54,955 bases of DNA from Pseudomonadota bacterium (GTDB taxonomy: Bacteria > Pseudomonadota > Alphaproteobacteria > Rhizobiales > Beijerinckiaceae), in the NCBI GenBank assembly GCA_023423995.1, contig JAFAEL010000190.1, positions 1-54,955 on the forward strand, written 5' to 3'. The notes under the pieces were generated by a model. It saw only the letters and a program-made list of their open reading frames with translations. It ran no database searches and was not told the origin of the DNA. The position numbers were made by a program, and so were the translations under genes. Positions 27,221 through 35,745 of this stretch are shown here, piece by piece. How positions within the stretch are numbered: position 1 is the stretch's first letter; each line of letters starts with the position of its first letter.

Positions 27221-27863
27221 CGAACTGACGAGTGCGGGCGGGGTCAGTGTTCGCTGTAGCTGGTCCTCCATTCCTCGATCAGGCCGCGGGAATCTCCATC
27301 GACAGGAACTATGGCGCCTTGCGGCATGCCATCCGCAGGCGGCCCTTGAACGCCTCGGTGTCGGCATTTTCCGTCTGTTTTGGAGCTGGAGAAGTTTGAT
27401 CTCGACGCGGTTGAGGTACGCTCATCGCTTGAGCATCCTGCCAGCGGATTCGGGCCCGATGCCCACTCCAGGGCTCTTCGGCCTGCCCGCTCTCCGGCGA
27501 GCCGGTGGATCACTTCGGTGACTTCGTACGCCCGGAAGTCCACTCTTGGGACGATCGCAAGCGCCACTCGCGTGTAGCAGTCCATGACCGTTAGGATCCG
27601 GCGGGGACGGGCGTCGAACATCCTGCGGCATGGCCCGGTCCAGCGGCAGGTCGACGACTAGGCGCCTCAACTCCGCGTTCTCGTCTTCGAACTGGTTTAG
27701 ACGCCGGATCTCGGGCACACCCGGCCCGACGTACTGCTTCCTCTATCGGTCAAAGCTCGGCTCGGAGACACCCATCTTGCGGCAGATCTCCTCGGCCGCC
27801 GTCCGGGTTTCCGCTCCGCAAGGCGAAGGCGATCTGCTCGTTCGCGAACCGCTTTCGTGGCAT
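27221..27863 (-). pseudogene. Degenerate IS3-family transposase (OrfA plus OrfB fragments)
   Basis: Reading leftward from an ATG at 27863, the start MPRKRFANEQIAFAL is that of IS3-family OrfA, but the frame breaks at once. In other frames it continues as AEEICRKMGVSEPSF, then PEIRRLNQFEDENAELRRL (the OrfA C-terminal helix). The text then jumps to the OrfB integrase core: RRILTVMDCYTRVALAI (first catalytic Asp), an AGRMLKR/AYLNRVEI segment, EAFKGRLR, and the C-terminal GLIEEWRTSYSEH followed in another frame by RPHSSV. Several frameshifts, stops and a large internal deletion are present; the first part of OrfB is gone. The remnant is about half the length of an intact 1.2-1.4 kb element and cannot encode a transposase. 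I could not define inverted ends or target duplications. Confidence 0.8.
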
Positions 27864-28610
27864 GGTATCCACCCTCCTCCACGAATCGGGATGCGCGAAA
27901 CGCGTGCCGTCAAACGGACCGATTCCCGGGTCCGGACCACGGCTTATGCGATGTGCATTGTGAGGGTAGTCCCGTACGGGAGGGGCGGCATCACGGGATC
28001 AAGACTGTCACTCGCTTCGTCCCCGGTCGCGTCGTCCAGAGCGCCCGCCGTTATCTGCCGGGCGCGCATCGCTTCATTGACGTGCCGGTCCATGACGAAG
28101 ACTGGAATGTACGCCCGAACGTCCGGCACCTGGGGCTCGGTGAGACAGGGCATCCAGACGACATCAGTCGCTAAAGTGCCCGCGCGAGCGAAGGGCATGG
28201 GAACGGCCATCCACCGTAAGGTCTTGGCGAATCGCTGGCCATAGCACCGCCTTCAAAGCTAAGATCGGCCCTTTTTCGAGCGGATAGACATTCCGGTAGG
28301 CATCACGATGCCAACGCTGTCACCCGGTTGTCCCTCGTGTGGGCAGGCCGTGCTCGTTCCGGGTCGTCCCGATGCTCTTCCGAGGAAGGCCCGAAGGAAG
28401 GCGCAGCAGCGCCGGGGCCGAGGAGCCAGCCTGCGATGATGTTGATCGATCGATGGGCCGCGGCCGCGACCTGTATCACGCAGGCGCAGCCGCCGAGTAG
28501 AAGGAGCAAGGGTGCAACGGGCACGAACGCCCAATTCCGTCGACGAGCGCTGCCGCGGATGAGCGACGGCGAGTGGTCGCGATGTGGCGCGTTTGAGGTC
28601 GCGTTCAGAG
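27864..28610. other. Region without recognisable gene
   Basis: About 750 bases between the transposase remnant and the hairpin after the lactonase gene. Short open frames exist on both strands, none with a clear family motif and start site. One leftward frame (28303-28665) contains a hydrophobic segment ending in AHRSINIIAGWLLG, which distantly recalls the last motif of PAP2-type phosphatases, but the rest of that domain is missing. Decayed insertion or gene debris is the most likely content. Confidence 0.45.
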
Positions 28611-28630
28611 GGGCCCGCCCCTGCGGGCCC
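28611..28630 (-). terminator. Strong hairpin downstream of the lactonase gene
   Basis: Perfect eight-base arms (GGGCCCGC and GCGGGCCC) with a four-base loop, 58 to 77 bases past the stop at 28688 in the direction of transcription. No T-rich tail follows, but the stem strength and position at the end of a long leftward operon make a transcription end point plausible. Confidence 0.45.
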
Positions 28631-28687
28631 GATACAGGTTGCTTCCTCCCACGGGTGGCCGGCACAGCCGTCGGCGAGAGGAACCGC

Positions 28688-29581
28688 TCACGTCGGATAC
28701 GGGCAGGTACCCGGCACCTTGACCCTCACGCGATAGAGCGAGGTCGAGGCGGTGATGAAGAGGCTGCGGAGGCCGTCGTCTCCGAAGGCGAAGTTCGCCG
28801 CGACCTCGGGCGTGCGGATGACGCCGAGGCATTCGCCCGATCCGCGGAAGACGTGGATGCCGCCCGGGCCGCAGCAATAGAGGTTGCCTTGGCTGTCGAT
28901 CTTCATGCCATCGGGCGCGCCGTTACCCTCTCCGGTCGTTTCGGCGAAGACGCGCCCGGTTCCGAGCGTGCCGTCGGGTTCGACGTCGAAACGCCGGATG
29001 TGCATGCGCTCGGTGTCGTTGACGTAAAGATTGCGCTCATCGGCGGAGAAGCAGAGCCCGTTGGGCTGGCCGAAATCCCTGGCCAGAAGAAGCGGCGCGC
29101 CGCCTTCCGGGAGGAGTCGGTAGACGCCCTGGAACCCGAGCTGGACGGGGCGCTCGACGCCATAGAAATTCAACCGCCCGTAGACCGGGTCGGAGAAGTA
29201 GATCGCCCCATCGCTCTTCACCACGATGTCGTTCGGGCTGTTCAGCTCCTTTCCCTCGTGGTGGCTGGCGAGCGTCGTGAGAGCTCCGTCCGCCTCCGTT
29301 CGGGTGACCGTGCTGGTCGCGTGCTGGCAGGCCAGGAGCCGGCCCTCGCGGTCCCAGGTGAGCCCGTTCGACTTCCCGCTCGGCGACCGGAAGGTCTCGA
29401 CCCCGCCAGCCGCCGTCCAGCGCCGGATGATGTCGCCCGGCATGTCGCTGAAGAGAAGCGAGCGCTCGCCCGGATGCCAGAGCGGCCCCTCCGTGAAGAG
29501 GAAGCCGGTCGCAAGCCGCTCCAGCTCGACTGAGGTCCCGACGACGTCATCGAATGCAGGGTGGCGGATTTCGACGCTCAT
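28688..29581 (-). CDS. SMP-30/gluconolactonase-family lactonase
   Basis: Six-bladed beta-propeller hydrolase that opens sugar or organic-acid lactones using a divalent metal. I start at the ATG at 29581 (297 residues), which overlaps the tautomerase stop as ATGA. Visible family residues are the FTEGPLWHP glutamate near residue 28, NSPNDIVV, FGQPNGLCFS with its asparagine, and GAPDGMKID with the metal-binding aspartate. No signal peptide, so it is cytoplasmic. It is the last gene of the importer operon, which suggests that a lactone is the imported compound or a pathway intermediate. The natural substrate cannot be read from sequence. Confidence 0.88.
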   Translation of the reverse strand: MSVEIRHPAFDDVVGTSVELERLATGFLFTEGPLWHPGERSLLFSDMPGDIIRRWTAAGGVETFRSPSGKSNGLTWDREGRLLACQHATSTVTRTEADGALTTLASHHEGKELNSPNDIVVKSDGAIYFSDPVYGRLNFYGVERPVQLGFQGVYRLLPEGGAPLLLARDFGQPNGLCFSADERNLYVNDTERMHIRRFDVEPDGTLGTGRVFAETTGEGNGAPDGMKIDSQGNLYCCGPGGIHVFRGSGECLGVIRTPEVAANFAFGDDGLRSLFITASTSLYRVRVKVPGTCPYPT

Positions 29582-29793
29582 CGGGCGCCGCGCTCCGCGG
29601 CCTTCTTCTTGAGCTCGCTCACCCGCTCCGAGCCGACATACCAGTCCTCGGCCTCGACATCCTCGAACACGACCCAAATCGCCTCCTTGGGCAGGGACGC
29701 TACCTCGCTGATGGCCTCCGTCACGCGCCGGGATATCTCGTCCTTGCGCTCTTGCGGGTGGCCCTTGAGGATCTTCACGCTCACGAACGGCAT
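29578..29793 (-). CDS. 4-oxalocrotonate-tautomerase-family protein
   Basis: A 71-residue tautomerase-superfamily protein; the mature N-terminal proline follows the initiator Met (MPFVSVKILKG). The start at 29793 is preceded by a strong GGAGGAG ribosome site. Pro1, which acts as general base in the family, is present, but residue 11 is His where 4-oxalocrotonate tautomerase has Arg, and the Arg39 position is Trp in IWVVFEDV. An EDWYVGS motif follows, as in a common bacterial subgroup of unknown substrate. It would work as a hexamer or similar oligomer in the cytoplasm and may interconvert keto and enol forms of a pathway acid. It sits between LivF (31 bases upstream) and the lactonase (overlapping). 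Confidence 0.88.
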   Translation of the reverse strand: MPFVSVKILKGHPQERKDEISRRVTEAISEVASLPKEAIWVVFEDVEAEDWYVGSERVSELKKKAAERGAR

Positions 29794-29824
29794 CTCTGGC
29801 TCCTCCCTCGTACGATGATGTGAT

Positions 29825-30544
29825 TCAGGTGCCGGCCGAGAGGGCCAGCAACTCGTCGCGCAGCTTGGGATCGTCCCGCAGCGCGCTCGATGGGCCGGAG
29901 AAGCGGACCGCGCCCTTCTGCAGCACATAGACCCTGTCGGCGAGCGCCAGCGAGAAGTGCAGGCCCTGTTCTGCGAGCAGGATGGTCAGGCCCTGGCGCT
30001 TCAGCTCGGCCACTTGTTCAAGGAGCGCCTCCACGACGAGCGGCGCCAGGCCTTCGGACGGCTCGTCGAGCAGGAGCAGTTCGGGGTTGCCCATCAGCGT
30101 GCGCCCGATCGTCAGCATCTGCTGCTCGCCGCCCGAGAGATGTCCGGCCCTGCGGCCAGACAATTCGCGCAGCTTCGGAAAGAGCCGGAACACCGCCTCC
30201 ACCGTCCAGCTCCCCGGCCGGGCGGCGGCGCGCCCGCCGACATCGAGGTTCTCGAGCACGGAGAGATCCGCAAACACGCGCCGGTCTTCCGGCACGAAGC
30301 CGATGCCGGCGCGCGCGATCTCGAAAGGGCGACGGCGGGTGATGTCCACGCCCTTCCAGAGGACCTGCCCCGAAGAGGGGGGCGTCAGGCCCATGATGGA
30401 CCGCATGGTGGTGGTCTTGCCGACGCCGTTGCGGCCAAGCAGGCAGACGCAGGATCCCTGCTCGACGACCAGGGAGACGCCGAACAGCGCGCGCGAGCGA
30501 CCGTAGGCGGTGTGGATGTCGCGAACCTCGAGCAGGGGGCTCAC
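29825..30544 (-). CDS. livF: Branched-chain-type ABC transporter ATPase LivF
   Basis: One of two ATP-binding subunits that power a Liv/HAAT-type importer on the cytoplasmic face. The 239-residue length matches LivF. Motifs: Walker A GRNGVGKTTT, Q-loop region then VPEDRRVFADLSVLENL (LivF-type), signature LSGGEQQML, Walker B LLLLDEPSEGLAP, and the switch region ILLAEQGL, in which the usual switch histidine is not evident, as in many LivF proteins. The start overlaps the LivG stop as ATGA. Confidence 0.95.
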   Translation of the reverse strand: MSPLLEVRDIHTAYGRSRALFGVSLVVEQGSCVCLLGRNGVGKTTTMRSIMGLTPPSSGQVLWKGVDITRRRPFEIARAGIGFVPEDRRVFADLSVLENLDVGGRAAARPGSWTVEAVFRLFPKLRELSGRRAGHLSGGEQQMLTIGRTLMGNPELLLLDEPSEGLAPLVVEALLEQVAELKRQGLTILLAEQGLHFSLALADRVYVLQKGAVRFSGPSSALRDDPKLRDELLALSAGT

Positions 30545-31281
30545 GGCGCGTGCTCCCCGAGATAGATCCGCTTCACCTCCGGATCGGTCCGCACCTCGTC
30601 GGGCCGGCCGACGGCGATCATGCGACCCTGGTGCAGCACCGCGATCTTGTGCGCGATCGCGAAGACGACCTCCATGTCGTGCTCCGTGAACAGCAGCGTC
30701 AGCTCGCGCTCGGACGCGATGCGCTCAAGAAGGGCGATCGTCTCGCCCGTCTCGACGGCCGACATGCCGGCGGTGGGCTCGTCGAGGAGCAGGAGCTTCG
30801 GGGAGGCGGCGAGCGCGATGCCGAGCTCGAGCTGCTTCTGGTTGCCGTAGGACAGCGTCCCGCTCGTGGCATCCGCCTGGCGCAGGAGACCCAGCGAGGC
30901 CAGCAGGGCTTCGGTTTCCGCACGGAAGATGTCGCGCGAGGAGGCCCACAAATTGGAGGCGGCTCCCTTATGCGCGATGACGGCGGCCTGCACGTTCTCG
31001 AACACCGTCAGCTTCGGGAAGATGTTGGCGCGCTGGAATGACCGGCCCATGCCGAGCCGGCAGATGACATGCGGGGCCGCGCCCGTGATGTCGCGGCCTT
31101 CCAGGCGCACGGTGCCGGAATCCGGCCGAACATGCCCGGAAATCAGGTTGAACAAAGTGGACTTGCCGGCCCCGTTCGGGCCGATCACGGCCGCGATCTC
31201 CCCCGGAGCCACAGACAGGCTCACCTCCGCCGTTGCGACGAAGCCGCCGAATGCCTTGCGGAGCCCCGAAACCTCAAGCAT
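30541..31281 (-). CDS. livG: Branched-chain-type ABC transporter ATPase LivG
   Basis: The second ATPase of the importer. I start at the ATG at 31281 (246 residues, MLEVSGLRKAFGG), which overlaps the LivM stop by eight bases; the open frame upstream lies within livM. Motifs: Walker A GPNGAGKSTL, the LivG-type FNLISGHVRPDSG and GMGRSFQRANIF segments, signature region TLSYGNQKQLELGIAL (SYGNQ, normal for LivG), Walker B LLLLDEPTAGM and switch LLFTEHDMEVVF. It pairs with LivF and both permeases. Confidence 0.95.
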   Translation of the reverse strand: MLEVSGLRKAFGGFVATAEVSLSVAPGEIAAVIGPNGAGKSTLFNLISGHVRPDSGTVRLEGRDITGAAPHVICRLGMGRSFQRANIFPKLTVFENVQAAVIAHKGAASNLWASSRDIFRAETEALLASLGLLRQADATSGTLSYGNQKQLELGIALAASPKLLLLDEPTAGMSAVETGETIALLERIASERELTLLFTEHDMEVVFAIAHKIAVLHQGRMIAVGRPDEVRTDPEVKRIYLGEHAP

Positions 31282-32254
31282 CACGGTCTCGCCGCCGGAG
31301 CGTGCCCACGAACTCAGCCGCGGTGCCGACGATCCCGGCCGGGAAGGCATAGAGCAGGACGATGAGGAGCACCCCAAGCACGAGCGGCCAGTACTCGGTG
31401 TAGGAGGTGATCTGCTGGTTCAGGGCGACAAGCGTGAACGCTCCGACGAGCGGCCCCCAGAACTGGCCCATGCCGCCGAGGATGACCATGATCAGGACTT
31501 CGGCCGACTTCGCCCAGTAGCCGAAATCCGGGAAGACGCCGCGATTGAAGATGCCGAACAGGGCGCCCGCGAGGCCGGCGAAAAGGCCGGCGATGACGAA
31601 GGCGGCAAGCTCGAAGCGCCGCACGTCGATGCCGACGAACTCGGCCCGCTCCGGGTTCTCCCGGATCGTGGTCAGGATGCGGCCGAACGGCGAGCGTGTG
31701 ATCCTCCGCAGGCCGTAGAGGCACAGGCCGACGATGGCGAGCACGACATAGAAGTAGAGCTCCCCGGCCCGCATGCTGCCTAAGCCCGGCAGCGCACCCA
31801 TCCAGGCGAGATCCGGGTAGGGAACGTTGGAGAAGCCCTGCTCGCCGCCGGTGACGTCGTTCCACTTGAAGCAGATGGCCCAGACGATCTGCGCGAAGGC
31901 GAGGGTCAGCATCGCGAAGTAGATCTTCGTCAGCCGAACGCAGAAGAAGCCGAAGACCAGCGCCGCAAGGGCCGAGGCGATCCCGGCCAGCGGCAGGGCC
32001 AGCGGGAACGGCACGCCGAAGGTCTTCATGGCGATGGCGCAGACATATGCGCCGACCGCGAAATAGGCAGCGTGGCCGAACGAGACGAGGCCCGTCGTGC
32101 CCAGCAGCAGGTTCAAGCTCGTCGCGAACAGCCCGAGGATCAGCACGTCGGTGGCGACTGAGGTGTAGAAGCGGGTGCCGAGGATCGGGATCAGGAGAGC
32201 GACCGCAAAGGCGATCGCCGCCCACGGCACGGATCGGGTGGTGAAGCGGCTCAT
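31274..32254 (-). CDS. livM: Branched-chain-type ABC transporter permease LivM
   Basis: Inner-membrane permease of 326 residues with about eight to nine hydrophobic segments. The start is the ATG at 32254, overlapping the LivH stop as ATGA; the open frame continues upstream only as a shadow of livH. Family marks include LNLLLGTTGLVSFGHAAYFAVGAY, FVGIDVRRFELAAFVIAGLFAGLAGALFG (split across the EAA-like loop) and ILGGMGQFWGPLVGA. With LivH it forms the membrane channel. No unusual feature. Confidence 0.93.
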   Translation of the reverse strand: MSRFTTRSVPWAAIAFAVALLIPILGTRFYTSVATDVLILGLFATSLNLLLGTTGLVSFGHAAYFAVGAYVCAIAMKTFGVPFPLALPLAGIASALAALVFGFFCVRLTKIYFAMLTLAFAQIVWAICFKWNDVTGGEQGFSNVPYPDLAWMGALPGLGSMRAGELYFYVVLAIVGLCLYGLRRITRSPFGRILTTIRENPERAEFVGIDVRRFELAAFVIAGLFAGLAGALFGIFNRGVFPDFGYWAKSAEVLIMVILGGMGQFWGPLVGAFTLVALNQQITSYTEYWPLVLGVLLIVLLYAFPAGIVGTAAEFVGTLRRRDRDA

Positions 32255-33138
32255 CGCGAGAGCGGCTTTCCGAACAGGCCCCACGGCCGGACTATGAGGA
32301 TGATGGCCATCAGGGCGAAGACTGAGAAGGCGGAGAAGCGCGGGAAGACCAGGATCCCGAAGGACAGGAACTGCCCGTAGATGAGCGCCCCCACGAAGGT
32401 GCCCCAAAGGGACCCGAGCCCGCCGATCACGATGACGATGAAGGCCTCGACGATGATCTCGACGTCCATGCCGGGATTGACCGTCTTGATCGGCGTGACC
32501 AACGCACCCGCGAGGCCGGCCAGGAAGGAGCCCAGCGCGAACATCGCCGTGTAAAGGCGGCCGACATCCGCGCCGAGGGCGCCCAGCATCTCGCGGTCCA
32601 GGGCAGCCGCGCGGATCATGCGCCCGATATGCGTCCGGTGAAGGATGAGCCACAGCCCGAGCGCCACGAGCGGGCCGAAGGCCATGATGAAGATGTTGTA
32701 GTGCGGGACGACCGTCCCGAAGACGGTACTCGAGCCGGCGAGGAGGGGAGGGCGCGAGACGGAGAGCTGCTGCGTCCCCCAGACGATCTTCGCGACATCG
32801 GCCAGCACGAGGACGAGCGCGTAGGTGAAGAGCAGCTGGTACAGTTCCTCGCGGCCGTAAAGCGGGCGGAGCAGCAGGCGCTCGATCACCGCCCCGAGCA
32901 GCGCGACGGTTGTTGCAGCGCCAAGGACCGCGATCCAGAACGAGCCCGTCCGGGCGTCCAGCACATGGACGATCTGCCAGGCGAGATACGCCCCGATCAT
33001 GTAGAACGAGCCGTGCGCGAAGTTCAGGATGCGCAGCACGCCGAAGATCAGCGCGAGGCCGGACGCGATCAGGAACAGGAACATGGCGATGCTGACACCG
33101 CCGACGAACTGCCCGAAGAGGAAGGACGGCTCGAGCAT
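32251..33138 (-). CDS. livH: Branched-chain-type ABC transporter permease LivH
   Basis: Inner-membrane permease of 295 residues, the usual LivH length, with about eight hydrophobic segments. Characteristic segments are GLALIFGVLRILNFAHG near residue 30, the RAAALDREMLGALGADV cytoplasmic loop near 180, and VIVIGGLGSLWGTFVGAL near 240. It starts only five bases after the IclR stop, so the regulator gene is embedded in the transport operon rather than placed beside it. Confidence 0.93.
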   Translation of the reverse strand: MLEPSFLFGQFVGGVSIAMFLFLIASGLALIFGVLRILNFAHGSFYMIGAYLAWQIVHVLDARTGSFWIAVLGAATTVALLGAVIERLLLRPLYGREELYQLLFTYALVLVLADVAKIVWGTQQLSVSRPPLLAGSSTVFGTVVPHYNIFIMAFGPLVALGLWLILHRTHIGRMIRAAALDREMLGALGADVGRLYTAMFALGSFLAGLAGALVTPIKTVNPGMDVEIIVEAFIVIVIGGLGSLWGTFVGALIYGQFLSFGILVFPRFSAFSVFALMAIILIVRPWGLFGKPLSR

Positions 33139-33143
33139 GGCGA

Positions 33144-33944
33144 TTAACCCCCGCCGGACAGCGAAATCCCGCGCGAGATTTGCGCGGAGGCGTCCGAGAG
33201 CATGCCGACCCAGTTCGCCACCTTTTCCGAGCGGAAGCGCGCCTTCGGCATCGCAAGGCTGAGGGCCGCAACGACTCGCCGGGCTCTGTCCCGCACGGGC
33301 ACGCCGACGCAGCAGACGTCGTCGCAGAGTTCTTCCTCGTCGACCGCGTAGCCGGCCTCGCGCACGCGCACGAGCTCGGCCGTGAGTTCAACCGGGTCGG
33401 TGATGTTGCGGGGCGTCAGTGCGGGCAGGGGCCCGAGGGAGAAGAAGCGATCGAGATCGGAGGGCGGCAATGCCGCCAGGAGGACCTTGCCGGTCGCCGT
33501 GCAATGGGCCGGGTCGCGACGCCCCGTCCCGCGCGTCACCGTCACGGCCTGACGACCGGCCGCCGTGCAGATCTCGACGACATCGCGTTCCCGCAGGATC
33601 GCCAGATGGACCGTCTCGCCGGCCCGGTCCCGCAATTCCTCGAGGCGGGGGCGCGCGGCCCCAACCAGATCGAGGCTGCCGGAATAGGCCGAGCCGAGTT
33701 CGAGCAGGCGTGAACCGAGCGAATAGGCCCGCGTCGAGCGGTCCTGCTCGACATAGGAGCGCCGGGCAAGCGTTTGCATGAGGCGGTGCGCCGTAGAGAT
33801 ATTGAAGCCAGTCATGGAGGCGAGTTCGGAGATCGAGACCGGCCGGCCAGCGGCGGCAAGATGCTCGAGCAGGTCGAGCACCTTGCCGACGGTCTTGACG
33901 GCCGAGCCTTCGGGCGCACGTGCGCCTTCAGGGGCTTCTGTCAC
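33144..33944 (-). CDS. IclR-family transcriptional regulator
   Basis: A 266-residue regulator with the two IclR parts: an N-terminal winged helix-turn-helix at about 15-78 (VGKVLDLLEHLA, ISELASMTGFNISTAHRLMQTL) and a C-terminal effector-binding GAF-like domain at about 90-255, including HCTATGKVLLAALP and EEELCDDVCCVGVPVRD. Effectors of this family are usually small organic acids. It starts at a GTG eight bases after the binding-protein stop and ends five bases before LivH, so it is co-transcribed with the system it probably controls. The palindrome at 35156-35172 is a good candidate operator. Confidence 0.93.
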   Translation of the reverse strand: MTEAPEGARAPEGSAVKTVGKVLDLLEHLAAAGRPVSISELASMTGFNISTAHRLMQTLARRSYVEQDRSTRAYSLGSRLLELGSAYSGSLDLVGAARPRLEELRDRAGETVHLAILRERDVVEICTAAGRQAVTVTRGTGRRDPAHCTATGKVLLAALPPSDLDRFFSLGPLPALTPRNITDPVELTAELVRVREAGYAVDEEELCDDVCCVGVPVRDRARRVVAALSLAMPKARFRSEKVANWVGMLSDASAQISRGISLSGGG

Positions 33945-33950
33945 GCGGCT

Positions 33951-35141
33951 TCAGTCGAGGAAGGGCGTCGGATCGACGTAGGTCGGCTTCTCCATCACGG
34001 CGAAGGAATAGCGCGGGTCCTTCACCATCTTGCCCCAGAACTGGCCGCGGTTGGCCGAGTGGTTCTTCGGGTTGATGGTCTGCTTGCCGATCGGGGTGTC
34101 CACCGTGATGCCGGGCAGGGCCTTGGCGACATCGTCCGGCTTGGCGCTGTTCGCCTTCCGGATGCCCTCGGCCAGGACCTGCATGGCGACGTAGCCCACC
34201 GTCGGCCACGACGAGGGATGCTCCTGGCCCGTGTATTTCCGCAGCCGGTCGATGAAGTCCTTGTGTGCGGCCGGGCCGTCCTCCCAGTTGAACACGTCGT
34301 AGGAGTTGCCCCAGATACCCAGCGGGTAGTCGTCCCCGATCGCCTTGGCGGATTCGATCGAGCCCGCTTCACCGCCTGCGATGAAGTTGTTGCTGATGCG
34401 CTCGAAATAGCCGAGCGGCTTCGCCTGTTTCAGGAACGTCACGAAATGGCCGCCCCACAGCGAGCTGAAGACGGCCTCGGGCCTCTTCGCCATCTGCGCA
34501 TTGATGAAGGGGGTGTAATCGGCCTCGCCCAGCTTCGGCCATTGCTGGTCGATGATCTCCATATCCGGCTTGATCTTCTTGAGGTGGGCGACGAAAGCCG
34601 CCGTGACCTCCTGGCCGTAGGCGTAGTCTGGGCTGATCGTGGCGATCCGCTTGACCGGCAGTTTCGCGATCAGCTCCGCGGCCGAGCGGCCCTCGATCGT
34701 AGTCGTGGTCGCGGTCCGGAACAGGTAGGGGTGGAGGTTCTGGGCTGAGGTCAGCGCTTCCGGCTTGGAGACGGGAGCGATGAAGACGACCTTGTTTTCC
34801 TTGGCGATCGGCGAGACGGCCGGGCCCTCGGCAGCCGTGAAGGTGCCGACGATGAATTCGACCTCGTCCTTGAGGATCATTTCGCGCGCGACGCGAACCG
34901 CCTCGTCGGCGTTGCCCTTGCTGTCCTTGAAGACCAGCTGCAGCTTGCGGCCGAGCAGGCCGCCCTTCGCGTTCGTCTCGTCGACGAACATCTGCGCACC
35001 TTTGAGGGTGGGTTCCCCGAACAGCGCACCCGGACCGGACAGGATCATGGGCATCCCGATCTTGATCGGGTCAGCCGCCTGCACTGTTCCGGCAGACAGC
35101 ACAGTAACGGCCGCAGCGGCCGCGAATATACGCGCCTTCAT
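33951..35141 (-). CDS. ABC transporter periplasmic substrate-binding protein (Peripla_BP_6, Liv-type)
   Basis: A 396-residue periplasmic binding protein. The start at 35141 has a strong GGGAGGGAG ribosome site. A Sec signal peptide spans residues 1-22 with cleavage after VQA. The mature part shows the HAAT-family marks DPIKIGMPMILSGPGALFGEP, NAKGGLLGRKLQLVFKDSKG and a TYAYGQE-like segment (SPDYAYGQEVTAAF). Such proteins bind amino acids, amides, urea or aromatic acids; the specificity here cannot be read. It is the first gene of the importer operon. Confidence 0.92.
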   Translation of the reverse strand: MKARIFAAAAAVTVLSAGTVQAADPIKIGMPMILSGPGALFGEPTLKGAQMFVDETNAKGGLLGRKLQLVFKDSKGNADEAVRVAREMILKDEVEFIVGTFTAAEGPAVSPIAKENKVVFIAPVSKPEALTSAQNLHPYLFRTATTTTIEGRSAAELIAKLPVKRIATISPDYAYGQEVTAAFVAHLKKIKPDMEIIDQQWPKLGEADYTPFINAQMAKRPEAVFSSLWGGHFVTFLKQAKPLGYFERISNNFIAGGEAGSIESAKAIGDDYPLGIWGNSYDVFNWEDGPAAHKDFIDRLRKYTGQEHPSSWPTVGYVAMQVLAEGIRKANSAKPDDVAKALPGITVDTPIGKQTINPKNHSANRGQFWGKMVKDPRYSFAVMEKPTYVDPTPFLD

Positions 35142-35155
35142 GTTCTCCCTCCCTG

Positions 35156-35172
35156 ATTTCACATTGTGAAAT
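35156..35172 (-). promoter_or_regulatory. Perfect 17-bp palindrome, candidate IclR operator
   Basis: ATTTCACATTGTGAAAT is a perfect inverted repeat with a single central base, 15 to 31 bases before the binding-protein ATG and just upstream of its ribosome site. IclR-family operators are short palindromes of similar length, and the only regulator in the operon is IclR-type, so autoregulation is likely. A looser ATGT-N4-ACAT repeat lies just upstream (about 35176-35187). Confidence 0.65.
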
Positions 35173-35745
35173 CTTATGTTGTTACATGAAAACCTTGCAT
35201 GATCGGGGTTGCGTTTCAATACCTCTCTCATCGGCGCGGACGCGGGCTCGTTCCCGCCGGACGAGGCGCATGACCGGCCCTGTCCCGCGGCAACTGAAAT
35301 CGCGCGCAGGCGTGAGGTCCGAGATCCGGACTGGTGGATCGAGATTGTGTGGGCGGGAGGGTGCATCGCAGTCTCGGCCGAGGCCCAGCACGTGTGCGGT
35401 CCGGCCACCGGCCGATGTCGCAGGCTGCCCATCGGGCAGAACATGGTCTCTCCGCCAGGAAGGCGAGCCATGCCCGTGTGCTGGATCACGCCCTGCTTGT
35501 AACGACCGCCACGGAGGGAGTCGGCCGGTTCTGGAGGAGCGTCAGCTAAGAGGCAGCCTCCGCCGCCTGGATGCTGCCGACGGCGGACTTACGCTGGCGG
35601 CGGGGTGCCGTGTCGAAGAAGGATTCCGGCCTTTGGCGAAGCCGCATTCCCGAGCCGTCGCATAAGCGAAGGCGTCCTTGCAGCTACTACCCTGAGCCGC
35701 CCCTGCGCCCGCTGCTCTCTCCTCGCTCCGCGCACGGCACGTTGC
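35173..35745. other. Intergenic region between the two catabolic units
   Basis: About 570 bases between the crotonase stop and the importer operon operator. It should hold the importer promoter and the end of the upstream transcript. Open frames here have no recognisable motif. I see no repeat, RNA gene or clear terminator with a T-tract. Confidence 0.5.

Noticed and set aside
28303..28665. A leftward 120-codon frame with a hydrophobic segment and a PAP2-like ending (AHRSINIIAGWLLG).
   Set aside because: Only one of the three phosphatase motifs is suggested, the rest is low complexity, and no convincing ribosome site precedes it.
32255..33391. An upstream extension of the livM frame to about 705 codons.
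   Set aside because: The extra part is an arginine-rich shadow of livH; the LivM fold starts at the ATG at 32254, which overlaps the livH stop.
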